Origin: Maribacter aquivivus
GTDB lineage: Bacteria > Bacteroidota > Bacteroidia > Flavobacteriales > Flavobacteriaceae
NCBI RefSeq assembly: GCF_900142175.1
Contig: NZ_FQZX01000003.1
Coordinates: forward strand, 97,766 to 161,765
DNA: 64,000 bases
Direction of reading: 5' to 3'
Shown: piece after piece, positions 38,457 to 47,757 of the stretch
Layout of the letters: each line of letters begins with the position of its first letter
Position numbering within the stretch: position 1 is the first letter of the stretch
Notes under the pieces: generated by a model
What the model was told of the DNA's origin: nothing
What the model saw: only the letters and a program-made list of their open reading frames with translations
The model's database searches: none
Position numbers and translations under genes: made by a program

Positions 38457-39782
38457 ATGCAATATCTCCCTAATATTATTTTTGTAGTCCTACTAATAGT
38501 AGGTATTGGTTTCTTTGTAAAGAATGTTTCAAGGTTGAAACGAAATATTTTTTTAGGTAAAGAAGCGTCTGTAACAGATAACAAACCACAACGTTGGAAA
38601 AACATGGCTAAGATTGCGCTTGGGCAATCTAAAATGGTGGTACGTCCAATTGCAGGAGCACTACATATTATTGTTTATGTTGGTTTTGTTATTATAAACA
38701 TTGAAGTTCTAGAAATTATTTTAGATGGTATTTTTGGTACACATAGAATGTTTGCGGTATTAGGACCTGTATATGATTTCTTAATCGGTTCATTTGAAGT
38801 TTTAGCCTTATTGGTTATAATAGCTGTTGTTGTTTTTTGGATTAGAAGGAATGTTATAAAACTGAAACGATTCTTTAAGCCAGAAATGGAAGGATGGCCT
38901 AAACAAGATGGAAACCTTATTCTATATATCGAACTCATATTAATGGCGTTGTTTTTGACTATGAACGCTGCAGATTACCAACTACAACAAATGGGTGCAG
39001 AACATTATGCTGCTGCAGGATCTTTTCCTATTAGTAGTTTTATAGCTCCTATGTTTGAAGGCATGTCTATTTCTACGTTGGTATTAATAGAACGTACTGC
39101 TTGGTGGGTGCATATTGCAGGAATTTTATTTTTCCTAAACTACTTATATTACTCAAAGCATCTTCATATTCTTTTGGCTTTCCCTAATACTTATTACGGT
39201 AAGTTGACACCAAAAGGACAGTTTAGAAACTTACAGTCTGTTACAGATGAAGTTCGTATGATGATGGATCCAGATGCTGATCCGTATGCAGAACCTGCAG
39301 AAGATGCAGCTGTTCCAGATAAGTTTGGGGCTTCTGACGTGCAAGATTTAAGTTGGGTACAATTATTAAATGCATATACCTGTACAGAATGTGGTCGTTG
39401 TACTAGTGAATGTCCTGCAAACCAGACTGGAAAAAAATTATCTCCTCGTAAGATTATGATGGATACCCGTGATCGTTTAGAAGAAGTGGGTAAGAATATA
39501 GACGCGAATAATGGTGAATTTAAAGACGATGGTAAGCAGTTACTGAACGATTTTATTACTCCCGAAGAATTATGGGCGTGTACATCATGTAATGCATGTG
39601 TTGAGGCTTGTCCAATAAGTATTGATCCTCTTTCTATTATTATGGATATGAGACAGTATTTGGTTATGGAACAATCTGCAGCTCCTACAGATTTGAATAA
39701 CATGATGGGTAATATAGAGAATAATGGAGCACCTTGGCCATTTAACCAAATGGACCGTTTAAATTGGAGTAAAGAATCTTAA
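38457..39782 (+). CDS. Membrane-bound iron-sulfur oxidoreductase (HdrC/NarI-like fused 4Fe-4S protein)
   Basis: The 441-residue protein has an N-terminal membrane part with about five helices (IIFVVLLIVGIGFFV at the start, then FVIINIEVLEIIL, LALLVIIAVVVFWI and LILMALFLTMNAA), including His residues that could hold heme b. A C-terminal ferredoxin-type region has two 4Fe-4S motifs: CTECGRCTSECPANQ at about residue 308 and CTSCNACVEACPISID at about 378. The build resembles HdrC/HdrE-type or FadF-like quinone-linked electron carriers. Its partner is encoded eight bases downstream (HdrB-like), so the two form a membrane-associated oxidoreductase. The electron donor and acceptor are unknown. Confidence 0.88.
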   Translation: MQYLPNIIFVVLLIVGIGFFVKNVSRLKRNIFLGKEASVTDNKPQRWKNMAKIALGQSKMVVRPIAGALHIIVYVGFVIINIEVLEIILDGIFGTHRMFAVLGPVYDFLIGSFEVLALLVIIAVVVFWIRRNVIKLKRFFKPEMEGWPKQDGNLILYIELILMALFLTMNAADYQLQQMGAEHYAAAGSFPISSFIAPMFEGMSISTLVLIERTAWWVHIAGILFFLNYLYYSKHLHILLAFPNTYYGKLTPKGQFRNLQSVTDEVRMMMDPDADPYAEPAEDAAVPDKFGASDVQDLSWVQLLNAYTCTECGRCTSECPANQTGKKLSPRKIMMDTRDRLEEVGKNIDANNGEFKDDGKQLLNDFITPEELWACTSCNACVEACPISIDPLSIIMDMRQYLVMEQSAAPTDLNNMMGNIENNGAPWPFNQMDRLNWSKES

Positions 39783-39790
39783 AGATAGAT

Positions 39791-40582
39791 ATGGCAAGTG
39801 AATTAAAAGTGCCTACAATGGCAGAATTTTTTGCGTCGGGAACCGTACCTGAAGTTTTGTTTTGGGTAGGTTGTGCTGGTAGTTTTGATGATAGAGCAAA
39901 GAAAATAACGAAGGCTTTCGTAAAGATTTTGAATAAGGCTAACGTGTCTTTTGCGGTACTTGGTACAGAAGAAAGTTGTACGGGTGACCCTGCAAAACGT
40001 GCTGGTAATGAGTTTTTGTTTCAGATGCAAGCAGTAACTAATATTGAGGTGCTGAATGCTTATGAAATAAAAAAAATAGTAACAGCATGCCCGCATTGTT
40101 TTAATACTATTAAAAATGAATACCCAGGTTTAGGGGGTAACTATGAAGTTGTTCATCATACACAGTTTCTAAAAGATTTATTGACTGAAGGTAGAATTTC
40201 TATGGAAGGCGGTAACTTTAAGGGAAAACGCATTACATTTCACGATCCTTGCTATTTAGGTAGAGCAAACGGAGTATACGAGGCACCAAGAGATTTAATT
40301 AGAAAACTAGATGCTGAGCTTATTGAAATGAAAAGCTGCAAACAAAGAGGTCTTTGTTGTGGTGCAGGTGGCGCACAAATGTTCAAAGAGCCTGAAAAGG
40401 GTGATAAGGATGTAAATATTGAGCGTACAGAGCAAGCATTAGAAACAAAACCTGAAATTATTGCGGCAGGTTGTCCTTTCTGTAATACGATGATGACAGA
40501 TGGTGTTAAGAATAAAGAAAGAGAAGGTGATGTTCAGGTAATGGATATTGCTGAAATGATTGCAACGGCCGAAGACTTATAA
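39791..40582 (+). CDS. CCG-domain (HdrB/LutA-like) iron-sulfur protein
   Basis: The 263-residue cytoplasmic protein has two cysteine-rich CCG domains. The first includes FWVGCAGSFDDRAKK, GTEESCTGDPAKRAGNE and TACPHCFNTIKNEYPG. The second includes ITFHDPCYLGRANGVYE, CKQRGLCCGAGGAQMF and AAGCPFCNTMM. In heterodisulfide reductase HdrB such motifs bind noncubane 4Fe-4S clusters; in LutA and GlpC relatives they take part in lactate or glycerol-phosphate oxidation. The tight coupling to the preceding 4Fe-4S membrane gene supports a two-subunit complex. The physiological substrate is not evident. Confidence 0.9.
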   Translation: MASELKVPTMAEFFASGTVPEVLFWVGCAGSFDDRAKKITKAFVKILNKANVSFAVLGTEESCTGDPAKRAGNEFLFQMQAVTNIEVLNAYEIKKIVTACPHCFNTIKNEYPGLGGNYEVVHHTQFLKDLLTEGRISMEGGNFKGKRITFHDPCYLGRANGVYEAPRDLIRKLDAELIEMKSCKQRGLCCGAGGAQMFKEPEKGDKDVNIERTEQALETKPEIIAAGCPFCNTMMTDGVKNKEREGDVQVMDIAEMIATAEDL

Positions 40583-40600
40583 TAGTTAAAAAAATAAAAT

Positions 40601-41083
40601 TTGCTAGTAGAATTTAAAACATTACCAGAAACTGCAAGAGTTTGGATATATCAATGCAATCGTTCATTTTCTGAAAAGGAAATAACGGAAATTGGTTCAG
40701 ACTTAGATACTTTTTTAACTTCATGGACCGCTCACGGTAATGACCTAAATGCAGGTTACGAAATAAAGTATAAACGATTTATAGTGATAGCTCTTGATCA
40801 AAGGACCCAAGGGGCTACTGGTTGCTCTATAGATGCTTCTGTACATTTTATACAGGCTTTAGAAAAGAAGTATAATGTTCTTCTATTAGATAAAATGAAC
40901 GTTTCATACAAACAAGGTGAGTTTGTAGCTTATAAAAGTCTAATTGACTTTAAGGCTATGGCGAAACAAAAGGCTATTTCTAAAAATACGATTGTATTCA
41001 ACAATCTGGTTACCAACAAAGGAGAGTATCTTGAGCATTGGGAAGTACCTGCTTCTGAGAGTTGGCATGCTCGTTTCCTTTAA
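40601..41083 (+). CDS. Conserved flavobacterial protein of unknown function (no ABC motifs)
   Basis: This 160-residue soluble protein starts at TTG 40601, eighteen bases after the CCG-protein gene, and is probably in the same operon. Recognisable conserved stretches are ETARVWIYQCNRSFSEKE, SWTAHGNDLNAGYEIKY, GATGCSIDASVHFIQALE and the end WEVPASESWHARFL. I recall homologues named ABC transporter ATPase in databases, but no Walker A, Walker B or signature motif is present, so that name is not supported here. Its function is unknown. The paired GCSID and VHFIQ segments suggest a small alpha/beta domain. Confidence 0.75.
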   Translation: MLVEFKTLPETARVWIYQCNRSFSEKEITEIGSDLDTFLTSWTAHGNDLNAGYEIKYKRFIVIALDQRTQGATGCSIDASVHFIQALEKKYNVLLLDKMNVSYKQGEFVAYKSLIDFKAMAKQKAISKNTIVFNNLVTNKGEYLEHWEVPASESWHARFL

Positions 41084-41177
41084 CATATTTTCTTCTTAAG
41101 TATCAGATTTTATTGGGTTTTATCGATGAAATGCAATAATTTCAATCCATAATAGTTATCTCAGTACATATATTTTT

Positions 41178-44087
41178 ATGCGCTATATTTTTATTCTTAT
41201 TTGTGGATTGTTTTGCTGTTCAAGTTTACCGGCTCAAAACCCCTTAGTAACCAAAGACAGTACTGCTCAACAGCGTTGGGTAGATGCGCAGTATGCTCAA
41301 ATGAGCTTAGATCAAAAACTTGGTCAGCTGTTTATGGTAAGTGTTGCTTCTAATCAAAGTAAGCAAGCTACAAATCTAATTAAGGATTTAATACTTAAAG
41401 AGCACCTGGGTGGTGTTATCTTTTCTAAAGGCGGACCTGTTCGACAAGCGAAACTTACAAATGATTATCAAGCTGCTTCAAAAATTCCATTACTTATTGG
41501 AATGGATGCTGAGTGGGGACTTTCTATGAGATTAGATTCTACCTATGCATTCCCTTGGAATATGACTTTGGGTGCTATTCAAGATAATTCAATTGTAGAA
41601 AAAGTTGGATATCAAATAGGTAAGCATTCAAAACGTTTAGGGGTACAAATAAATTTTGCTCCAGATTTAGATATTAATACAAATCCGAAAAACCCCATTA
41701 TTGGAAATCGTTCTTTTGGCGAAAATAGAGATAATGTTGTTGACAAAGGAACAGCTTTCGCCAGAGGAATGGAAAGTGCTGGGGTTTTGGCAAATGGGAA
41801 GCATTTTCCTGGTCATGGTGATACGGAAGTAGATTCTCATCACAATTTGCCGGTAATTCCGTTCTCAAGAAAAAGATTGGATAGCTTAGAATTGTATCCA
41901 TTCAAGAAATTAATCAGTTCAGGTTTAAGTAGTATAATGGTAGCTCACCTAGAGGTGCCAGCACTGGAAATGAAAAAAGGGATGCCTTCTTCTTTATCGG
42001 AACAAATCATATCCGGAATTTTAAAAGAAGAGCTAGGTTACGAGGGATTAATCTTTACCGATGCCCTAAATATGAAAGGAGTTTCTACTAAAGGTAAAGA
42101 TGGTAGCGTAGAATTGGATGCTTTTATGGCAGGTAATGATATGTTGTTAATGCCAGAAAATATTGTAAGTGGAAAAGAAAAATTAACAAAAGCATACGAA
42201 AAGGGTAAGTTGTCTGAAGAGCGTTTGGCTTATTCTGTCAAAAAAATTTTACAGGCAAAATATAAGGCTGGTTTAAATAGGTATAAGCCCGTACAAATAG
42301 ACAACTTATATGAAGATTTAAATAGTCTAGAAGATGATATTATTTATGAGCAAGCTATAGAGAATGCGATAACTGTAGTAAAGAATAAATTAGATTTGCT
42401 TGCGGTAAAGAATCTTGATAATAAGAAGATTGCTTACGTGAAAATGGGCGACTCAGATAACGAGGCTTTCTTAAAAGGGTTAAAGAATTATGCCGATGTT
42501 ACGGTGGTTGAAGCGAATGATATAAATACTTTGAAAGCTAAACTTAAAGATTTCAATTTAATTATTGTTGGCCACCATAAGAGTAACGAAAGTCCGTGGA
42601 AATCATATAAATTTTCAACTAAAGAACTGAATTGGTTACAAGAAATTGGTAGCGAACGAACTTCAAATCTAATTCTTTGTGTTTTTGCTAAGCCATATGC
42701 GTTATCAGATATCAAATCATATGATACAATTGATGCTGTAGTTATGTCTTATCAGAATAGTGATATTGCTCAAGAGAAGACAGCTGAAATATTATTTGGA
42801 GCTGTTGGGGCAACAGGTAAATTACCTGTAACGGCCCACAAAGAGTTTCCTGTTCATACGGGCGTACTAATTAAACCACTAAGCAGACTAGGTTATAGTA
42901 TACCAGAACGTGTTGGTATGAGTTCTAAGGGGCTAAGAGAGATAGATGAGTTAATGAGTCATGGGTTAGATAGTTTAATGTTTCCTGGAGCTCAAGTTTT
43001 AGTCGCTAGAAAGGGAAAAGTGATCTATCAGAAAAGTTTTGGGAAACCAACATATGACAGTAAAGAGAGAATAACCAATGATTATATATATGATTTGGCT
43101 TCTTTGACAAAAATATTAGCCACATTACCAATGGTAATGAAAATGGAAGAAGAGGGTAGAATAGGTTTGAACAATACTTTTGAAGAATTAGTTCCGAATT
43201 ACTCTAACACCGAAATTAAAAATGTAACTGTTTTAAAAGCACTTTCTCATTATGGTCGTTTGCCAGCGTGGATTCCTTTTTACATCAATACATTAGATGA
43301 AAACAAAAAGCCTTCAGGTGAATTTTATAGAAACTCGCCATTACCCGGTTTTTCAACCAAAGTATATGATAATCTGTATTTAGCAGATGCTTACAAAGAT
43401 TCAATTTATAATAGAATTGGAAGACAAGATTTAAAGTCTAATAGATATCGTTACAGCGACGTTCCGTATTATGTAATGAAAAAGGTTGTTGAAGAAAGTT
43501 ACGGTCAAAGGCTAGACGGATTAACAAATAAATTTCTTTATAATAGAATTGGTGCAAACCATACATCATATAATCCTTTAGAGAAATTTGATAAGAATAT
43601 GATTGTACCTTCTGAAGAGGATAATTATTATAGATATGGTACCGTACAAGGTTACGTTCATGATATGGGTGCTGCAATGCAAGCAGGCGTAGGTGGTCAT
43701 GCCGGACTCTTTAGTAACTCTAATGACATTGCCAAGATCATGCAAATGTACCTTCAAGACGGGTATTATGGAGGTACTAAATTCTTTGATTCTAGAACGG
43801 TTAAAAAATTCAATACCTGTTATTTTTGTGATAACAACGTGCGTAGGGGAGTTGGTTTTGATAAACCACAGCTACAGCACAGTGGTCCAACTTGTGGATG
43901 TGTTTCAAGAAAAAGTTTTGGGCACAGTGGTTTTACAGGAACCTATACTTGGGCAGATCCAGAAGAAGAAATTGTCTACGTATTTTTATCTAACAGAACA
44001 TATCCATCTGCATCTAACACACTTTTAGTTAAATCTGGGTTAAGAACTAGAATTCAACAGGTTATTTACGATTCAATTCTGAATTAA
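41178..44087 (+). CDS. GH3 beta-N-acetylglucosaminidase-like / beta-lactamase-like fusion protein
   Basis: The 969-residue secreted protein has a signal peptide (IFILICGLFCCSSLPAQ). Residues about 45-380 are a glycoside hydrolase family 3 domain of the NagZ type: ANGKHFPGHGDTEVDSH (Lys208-His209) and IFTDALNMKGV (nucleophile Asp295). A GH3 C-domain-like segment follows to about residue 570. From about 580 a serine beta-lactamase/DD-peptidase fold begins, with SLTK (Ser642, Lys645), YSD in RYSDVPYYV and HSGFTGT. The combination suggests cleavage of muropeptide sugars plus an esterase or peptidase activity on the same wall fragments. It precedes bshA by 19 bases. Confidence 0.9.
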   Translation: MRYIFILICGLFCCSSLPAQNPLVTKDSTAQQRWVDAQYAQMSLDQKLGQLFMVSVASNQSKQATNLIKDLILKEHLGGVIFSKGGPVRQAKLTNDYQAASKIPLLIGMDAEWGLSMRLDSTYAFPWNMTLGAIQDNSIVEKVGYQIGKHSKRLGVQINFAPDLDINTNPKNPIIGNRSFGENRDNVVDKGTAFARGMESAGVLANGKHFPGHGDTEVDSHHNLPVIPFSRKRLDSLELYPFKKLISSGLSSIMVAHLEVPALEMKKGMPSSLSEQIISGILKEELGYEGLIFTDALNMKGVSTKGKDGSVELDAFMAGNDMLLMPENIVSGKEKLTKAYEKGKLSEERLAYSVKKILQAKYKAGLNRYKPVQIDNLYEDLNSLEDDIIYEQAIENAITVVKNKLDLLAVKNLDNKKIAYVKMGDSDNEAFLKGLKNYADVTVVEANDINTLKAKLKDFNLIIVGHHKSNESPWKSYKFSTKELNWLQEIGSERTSNLILCVFAKPYALSDIKSYDTIDAVVMSYQNSDIAQEKTAEILFGAVGATGKLPVTAHKEFPVHTGVLIKPLSRLGYSIPERVGMSSKGLREIDELMSHGLDSLMFPGAQVLVARKGKVIYQKSFGKPTYDSKERITNDYIYDLASLTKILATLPMVMKMEEEGRIGLNNTFEELVPNYSNTEIKNVTVLKALSHYGRLPAWIPFYINTLDENKKPSGEFYRNSPLPGFSTKVYDNLYLADAYKDSIYNRIGRQDLKSNRYRYSDVPYYVMKKVVEESYGQRLDGLTNKFLYNRIGANHTSYNPLEKFDKNMIVPSEEDNYYRYGTVQGYVHDMGAAMQAGVGGHAGLFSNSNDIAKIMQMYLQDGYYGGTKFFDSRTVKKFNTCYFCDNNVRRGVGFDKPQLQHSGPTCGCVSRKSFGHSGFTGTYTWADPEEEIVYVFLSNRTYPSASNTLLVKSGLRTRIQQVIYDSILN

Positions 44088-44106
44088 AAAAGGTAGTTTT
44101 GTTGTA

Positions 44107-45246
44107 ATGAAAATAGCAATAGTATGTTACCCTACCTTTGGAGGTAGTGGTGTTGTCGCAACAGAATTAGGAATTGCATTGGCTAACAGAGGTCATGAAA
44201 TTCATTTTATTACCTACAAGCAACCTGTTCGTTTAGAGTTGTTGAGTAATAAAATATTCTTTCATGAAGTTCATGTGCCAGAATATCCTTTGTTTCATTA
44301 TCAGCCTTATGAACTTGCATTATCTAGCAAGTTAGTTGATACCATTAAACTTCATAAAATAGATTTGCTTCATGTGCATTATGCTATACCTCATGCGTAT
44401 GCAGGTTACATGGCTAAGAAAATGCTTGAAGAAGAAGGTATTTATGTACCTATGATCACAACGTTACACGGTACTGATATTACTTTAGTTGGTAAACACC
44501 CTTTTTATAAGCCAGCAGTTACTTTTAGTATCAATCAATCTGATGTAGTTACTTCTGTTTCTGAAAGTTTAAAACAAGGTACTTTAGATACTTTTGATAT
44601 TAAAGGCAATATAGAAGTTATCCCTAACTTTATCGATGCAAAAAAATATAGTACATCTTTTACCGATTGCCAAAGGTCTAACATGGCAACAGAAGGCGAA
44701 CGAATAGTTACACACATAAGTAATTTTAGAAAAGTAAAACGTATACCTGATGTCGTAAAAATATTCAGTAAAATTCAATTGCAGATTCCTTCTAAATTAA
44801 TTATGGTCGGTGAAGGACCTGAGAAAGAAGGAGCAGAACGTTTGTGCGAAGAATTAGGTATAGCAGATAAGGTTATATTTTTAGGTAATAGTAATGAGAT
44901 CGATAAGATTTTATGTTTTTCAGATTTATTCTTACTACCGTCAGAGACAGAAAGCTTTGGACTAGCAGCTCTTGAGGCTATGATAAATAAGGTTCCTGTT
45001 ATTTCTAGTAATGCAGGTGGTATACCAGAAGTGAATACAGAAGGCGTTAGCGGATTTTTAAGTGATGTAGGTGATATTAACGATATGGCCGCAAAAGCAA
45101 TTACCATTTTAAAGAGTGATAGCGTATTAGAAAGGTTTAAACTTAATGCTTTAAAAGAAGCACAGCGTTTTGATATTCAAAAAGTGGTTCCGCTTTATGA
45201 AGAGGTATATGAAAGGGCTTATAAAGGAAGATTCAAAAATGTTTAA
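44107..45246 (+). CDS. bshA: N-acetyl-alpha-D-glucosaminyl L-malate synthase BshA
   Basis: This 379-residue GT4 glycosyltransferase joins UDP-GlcNAc to L-malate, the first step of bacillithiol synthesis. The N-terminal KIAIVCYPTFGGSGVVATELG, the LHGTDITLVG segment after HVHYAIPHAYAGYMAK, and the C-terminal donor-binding FLLPSETESFGLAALEAM with GGIPEVN are typical of BshA. Bacillithiol is the expected low-molecular-weight thiol in many Bacteroidota, which fits. The next gene starts inside its last codons, an 8-base overlap. Confidence 0.93.
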   Translation: MKIAIVCYPTFGGSGVVATELGIALANRGHEIHFITYKQPVRLELLSNKIFFHEVHVPEYPLFHYQPYELALSSKLVDTIKLHKIDLLHVHYAIPHAYAGYMAKKMLEEEGIYVPMITTLHGTDITLVGKHPFYKPAVTFSINQSDVVTSVSESLKQGTLDTFDIKGNIEVIPNFIDAKKYSTSFTDCQRSNMATEGERIVTHISNFRKVKRIPDVVKIFSKIQLQIPSKLIMVGEGPEKEGAERLCEELGIADKVIFLGNSNEIDKILCFSDLFLLPSETESFGLAALEAMINKVPVISSNAGGIPEVNTEGVSGFLSDVGDINDMAAKAITILKSDSVLERFKLNALKEAQRFDIQKVVPLYEEVYERAYKGRFKNV

Positions 45247-45685
45247 ATATTTTACTTGTTTTTTTCTAATAGCTCTAGTTCAACTGAATTCTTGTAAGAA
45301 TACTGTTAAAAGTAGCTTGCAAGAATCTAATAAGTCAGGTATGGAACTTATCTTAAATGAAAATTATAGCGGATTTGAAGAAGAAGAGTATCTTTTAATA
45401 AAAAATCAAAAAGAATTAAATGCTTTTTACGGTAAAATAAACCGAACAAGAAAACCAGGATTGACTCCGCCTTCAATAGATTTTAATACCGAAATGATTC
45501 TTATTTGGTGTGGCGACAGTACAGCCTCTAATTATGCTAATTTACAGTTGAACGAGAAAGGTGATTACTTGGTAGTGCATAAGTTGAAAGCTACAGCATC
45601 AAAAGAAGAAAATACTTTTATTGTAAGTCCTTTCAGTATGTATAAGTTGCCTTTAAGTGCAAAAAAGCTAAAAATTCAAAAGTAA
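45239..45685 (+). CDS. Small lipoprotein, PrcB-C-domain-like
   Basis: This 148-residue lipoprotein has a signal peptide MFKYFTCFFLIALVQLNSC. The mature part (EEEYLLIKNQKELNAFYGKI, PPSIDFNTEMILIWCGDS, YLVVHKLKATA) resembles the PrcB C-terminal domain first described in a Treponema protease complex. The match is by pattern only. ATG 45239 overlaps bshA by eight bases, suggesting translational coupling. The longer reading frame upstream (from 45170) runs through bshA and is not used. Confidence 0.65.
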   Translation: MFKYFTCFFLIALVQLNSCKNTVKSSLQESNKSGMELILNENYSGFEEEEYLLIKNQKELNAFYGKINRTRKPGLTPPSIDFNTEMILIWCGDSTASNYANLQLNEKGDYLVVHKLKATASKEENTFIVSPFSMYKLPLSAKKLKIQK

Positions 45686-45803
45686 TTAGTCGATAATTAT
45701 TCTACATTCAACTATCAAACGTTTTTTATTGCGGTATAAAGTAATTATTTGCTAAGCAGTTTACCTACAACTAATTTTACACTTTAACCCCAAATTTATA
45801 ATT

Positions 45804-46985
45804 ATGAAAACTACTACTATTTTTAGTTTTTTATTACTTCTTATGGTGTCATCTGTAACTTTTGCCCAAGATGAACTTCAAATAACGGCAAAAGATAGTA
45901 TTGTCCAAAGCTCTTGGATTTTCGGTGTTGGTTTAAATGCTGTTGATGATTCAGGTAACGTATTTGATGGTATATTTAATGTTGGTGAAGAATGGAATAT
46001 TGTTCCTTTTCCTTCCCGTCTAAGTATTGGCAGGTATTTTAAAAGTGGATTGGGTCTAGAAGCAATAGGAACCTACAATCAGTACAAGGAAGGTAATATC
46101 ATTGATGGAGAAATTAACTTAGAAGACATCAGTTATTTTGGTGTTGACGGTAGAGTAACTTATGATATTAATAAGATTATCGGTGAAACTGGTTGGTTTG
46201 ATCCTTATGTTGGTGTTGGAGCTGGTTATACAGATGCAAATAATAAAGGAAGAGGTACTTATAATGCTGTTGTAGGTTTTAGGACATGGTTCTCCGATAG
46301 ATGGGGATTAGATTTTAATTCTACTGGTAAGTGGGCTATGAGCCAAAGTGAAGGCGCTACTAATCATATACAGCATGCAGCGGGAGTTGTTTATCAATTC
46401 GGTATTGAAAAAGGTCTTTCGCAACGGGGTGAAGAGAAGTTAGAATTGTTAGCTGCAATTGAAAAAGAAAAGCAACGTCAAACAGATTCTATTAATGAGG
46501 TAAATCGTTTAAAAGACGAAGCTTTATTGGCGGAAAGACTAAAGAAACAACAAGAGGCAGATGCACTGGCTGCTGCTGAGAAAGCTAAAGTAGATGCAAT
46601 AAATAAGCGTAAGACAGAAATTAAGTCTAGAATTGAGAATTTAGGAAATGTATATTTTGGATTAAATTCTTCGGTTGTTAATTATTCATCTAAAAAAGTG
46701 TTAGACTCTTTAGTACAGGTTTTAGAAGAAATACCAACTTTGACTTTGAAGATAACCTCTCACACAGATTCGCGTGGCACATCTAAATATAATGATTGGT
46801 TATCGCAGCGTAGGGTTGATAAAACTAAGGATTACTTATTGTCTAAAGGCGTACCTGCCGAAAAGTTAACAACAGAAGCTTATGGTGAAACCATGTTATT
46901 AAATGAATGTGATGATAATACTTATTGTCCAGAAGATAAACATGCAGTAAACAGACGTTCTGAATTTGTTATAATAGAATTCTAA
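45804..46985 (+). CDS. OmpA family outer-membrane protein
   Basis: The 393-residue protein has a signal peptide (TTTIFSFLLLLMVSSVTFAQ), an N-terminal eight-strand-like barrel (residues about 35-200: GVGLNAVDDSGNVFDGIFNVG, FDPYVGVGAGYTDANN, WGLDFNSTGKWA), an Ala/Lys/Glu-rich coiled linker (about 210-265) and a C-terminal OmpA domain with TSHTDSRGTSKYNDWLSQRR, the peptidoglycan-binding motif. It links outer membrane and cell wall. A clear terminator follows. Confidence 0.92.
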   Translation: MKTTTIFSFLLLLMVSSVTFAQDELQITAKDSIVQSSWIFGVGLNAVDDSGNVFDGIFNVGEEWNIVPFPSRLSIGRYFKSGLGLEAIGTYNQYKEGNIIDGEINLEDISYFGVDGRVTYDINKIIGETGWFDPYVGVGAGYTDANNKGRGTYNAVVGFRTWFSDRWGLDFNSTGKWAMSQSEGATNHIQHAAGVVYQFGIEKGLSQRGEEKLELLAAIEKEKQRQTDSINEVNRLKDEALLAERLKKQQEADALAAAEKAKVDAINKRKTEIKSRIENLGNVYFGLNSSVVNYSSKKVLDSLVQVLEEIPTLTLKITSHTDSRGTSKYNDWLSQRRVDKTKDYLLSKGVPAEKLTTEAYGETMLLNECDDNTYCPEDKHAVNRRSEFVIIEF

Positions 46986-47004
46986 TAAAGAATTTAGTTT
47001 ATGT

Positions 47005-47040
47005 AAAGCCCCTTTGGTAAATACTAAAGGGGCTTTTTTA
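47005..47040 (+). terminator. Terminator after the ompA-like gene
   Basis: A 15-bp stem with one G-T pair (47005-47019 with 47022-47036, core AAAGCCCCTTT/AAAGGGGCTTT) is followed by T residues. Confidence 0.85.
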
Positions 47041-47079
47041 TTATCAACTGAAAAATTTAATGCAATACTTTAAGATGCG

Positions 47080-47757
47080 TTAACCTACAGAAAATGTAAA
47101 GACCTCAGAGGTAGATTTATTACTGATACTATCTTTGGTTATAATTTTCCAATAATAGGTTTTTCCAGCCTCAACAGGTATATCATTAAATCTAGTATCT
47201 GTTACATCTGTTCCATAAAGCTGAGGATCTTTTGCTTCACCAAAAAATAAATCATAAGAAACGATGTCGTTATCAGGATCTTCAGATTTCCAAATTAAAT
47301 TAACCGTTGTACTGGTTTGCGATATTGAAGCTCCTGAAACAGGTGAAATAGCTATAGCAGGGTAGGGTATTGTAGATTCTAAACTTGGTCCTTCATTATA
47401 GAAACTCCATATTTCACTACTACTGTTAATTTTTCCAGTTACATACCATGAATAGGCTACACCTCGATCAAGAATAATGGCAACTTCTGTGTCATTACTT
47501 TCTATCAATTCAGTCTGTGAACTTACCAGATTCGTTAAATGTACTATATATGGACTATTATCATTTGCATCTGACCATTCGAAAACAAGCTCGCTTTGCG
47601 TATCTGAAACGATGATACCTTCAGTACATTCAGAATCATCTTCAGGGAAGATTAGCGTAATATTTATTTGATCTTTGGAGTATTCCAAAACATCTGAATC
47701 TACACCGCATGATTGTATTGATAACAATAGAAATACTAAAAACCCGCTTTTTTTCAC
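47080..47757 (-). CDS. Lipoprotein with two fibronectin-III-like domains
   Basis: The 225-residue lipoprotein (signal KKSGFLVFLLLSIQSC) has two beta-sandwich-like repeats: about residues 30-125 (LVFEWSDANDNSPYIVHLTN, GVAYSWYVTGKI) and 130-225 (VNLIWKSEDPDNDIVSYDLFFGE, GKTYYWKIITKDS), resembling fibronectin type III or SusE-like domains. The function is unknown; a surface binding role is possible. It starts with GTG 47757, which overlaps the TGA of the decayed dehydrogenase gene upstream in a GTGA junction, so the two were translationally coupled. It may now be poorly expressed. Confidence 0.7.
   Translation of the reverse strand: MKKSGFLVFLLLSIQSCGVDSDVLEYSKDQINITLIFPEDDSECTEGIIVSDTQSELVFEWSDANDNSPYIVHLTNLVSSQTELIESNDTEVAIILDRGVAYSWYVTGKINSSSEIWSFYNEGPSLESTIPYPAIAISPVSGASISQTSTTVNLIWKSEDPDNDIVSYDLFFGEAKDPQLYGTDVTDTRFNDIPVEAGKTYYWKIITKDSISNKSTSEVFTFSVG

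Noticed and set aside
39194..39703. 169-residue minus-strand frame
   Set aside because: It lies entirely opposite the 4Fe-4S gene, whose motifs are intact.
45170..45238. Longer start for the PrcB-like lipoprotein
   Set aside because: The extension overlaps bshA in another frame and hides the signal peptide that begins at 45239.
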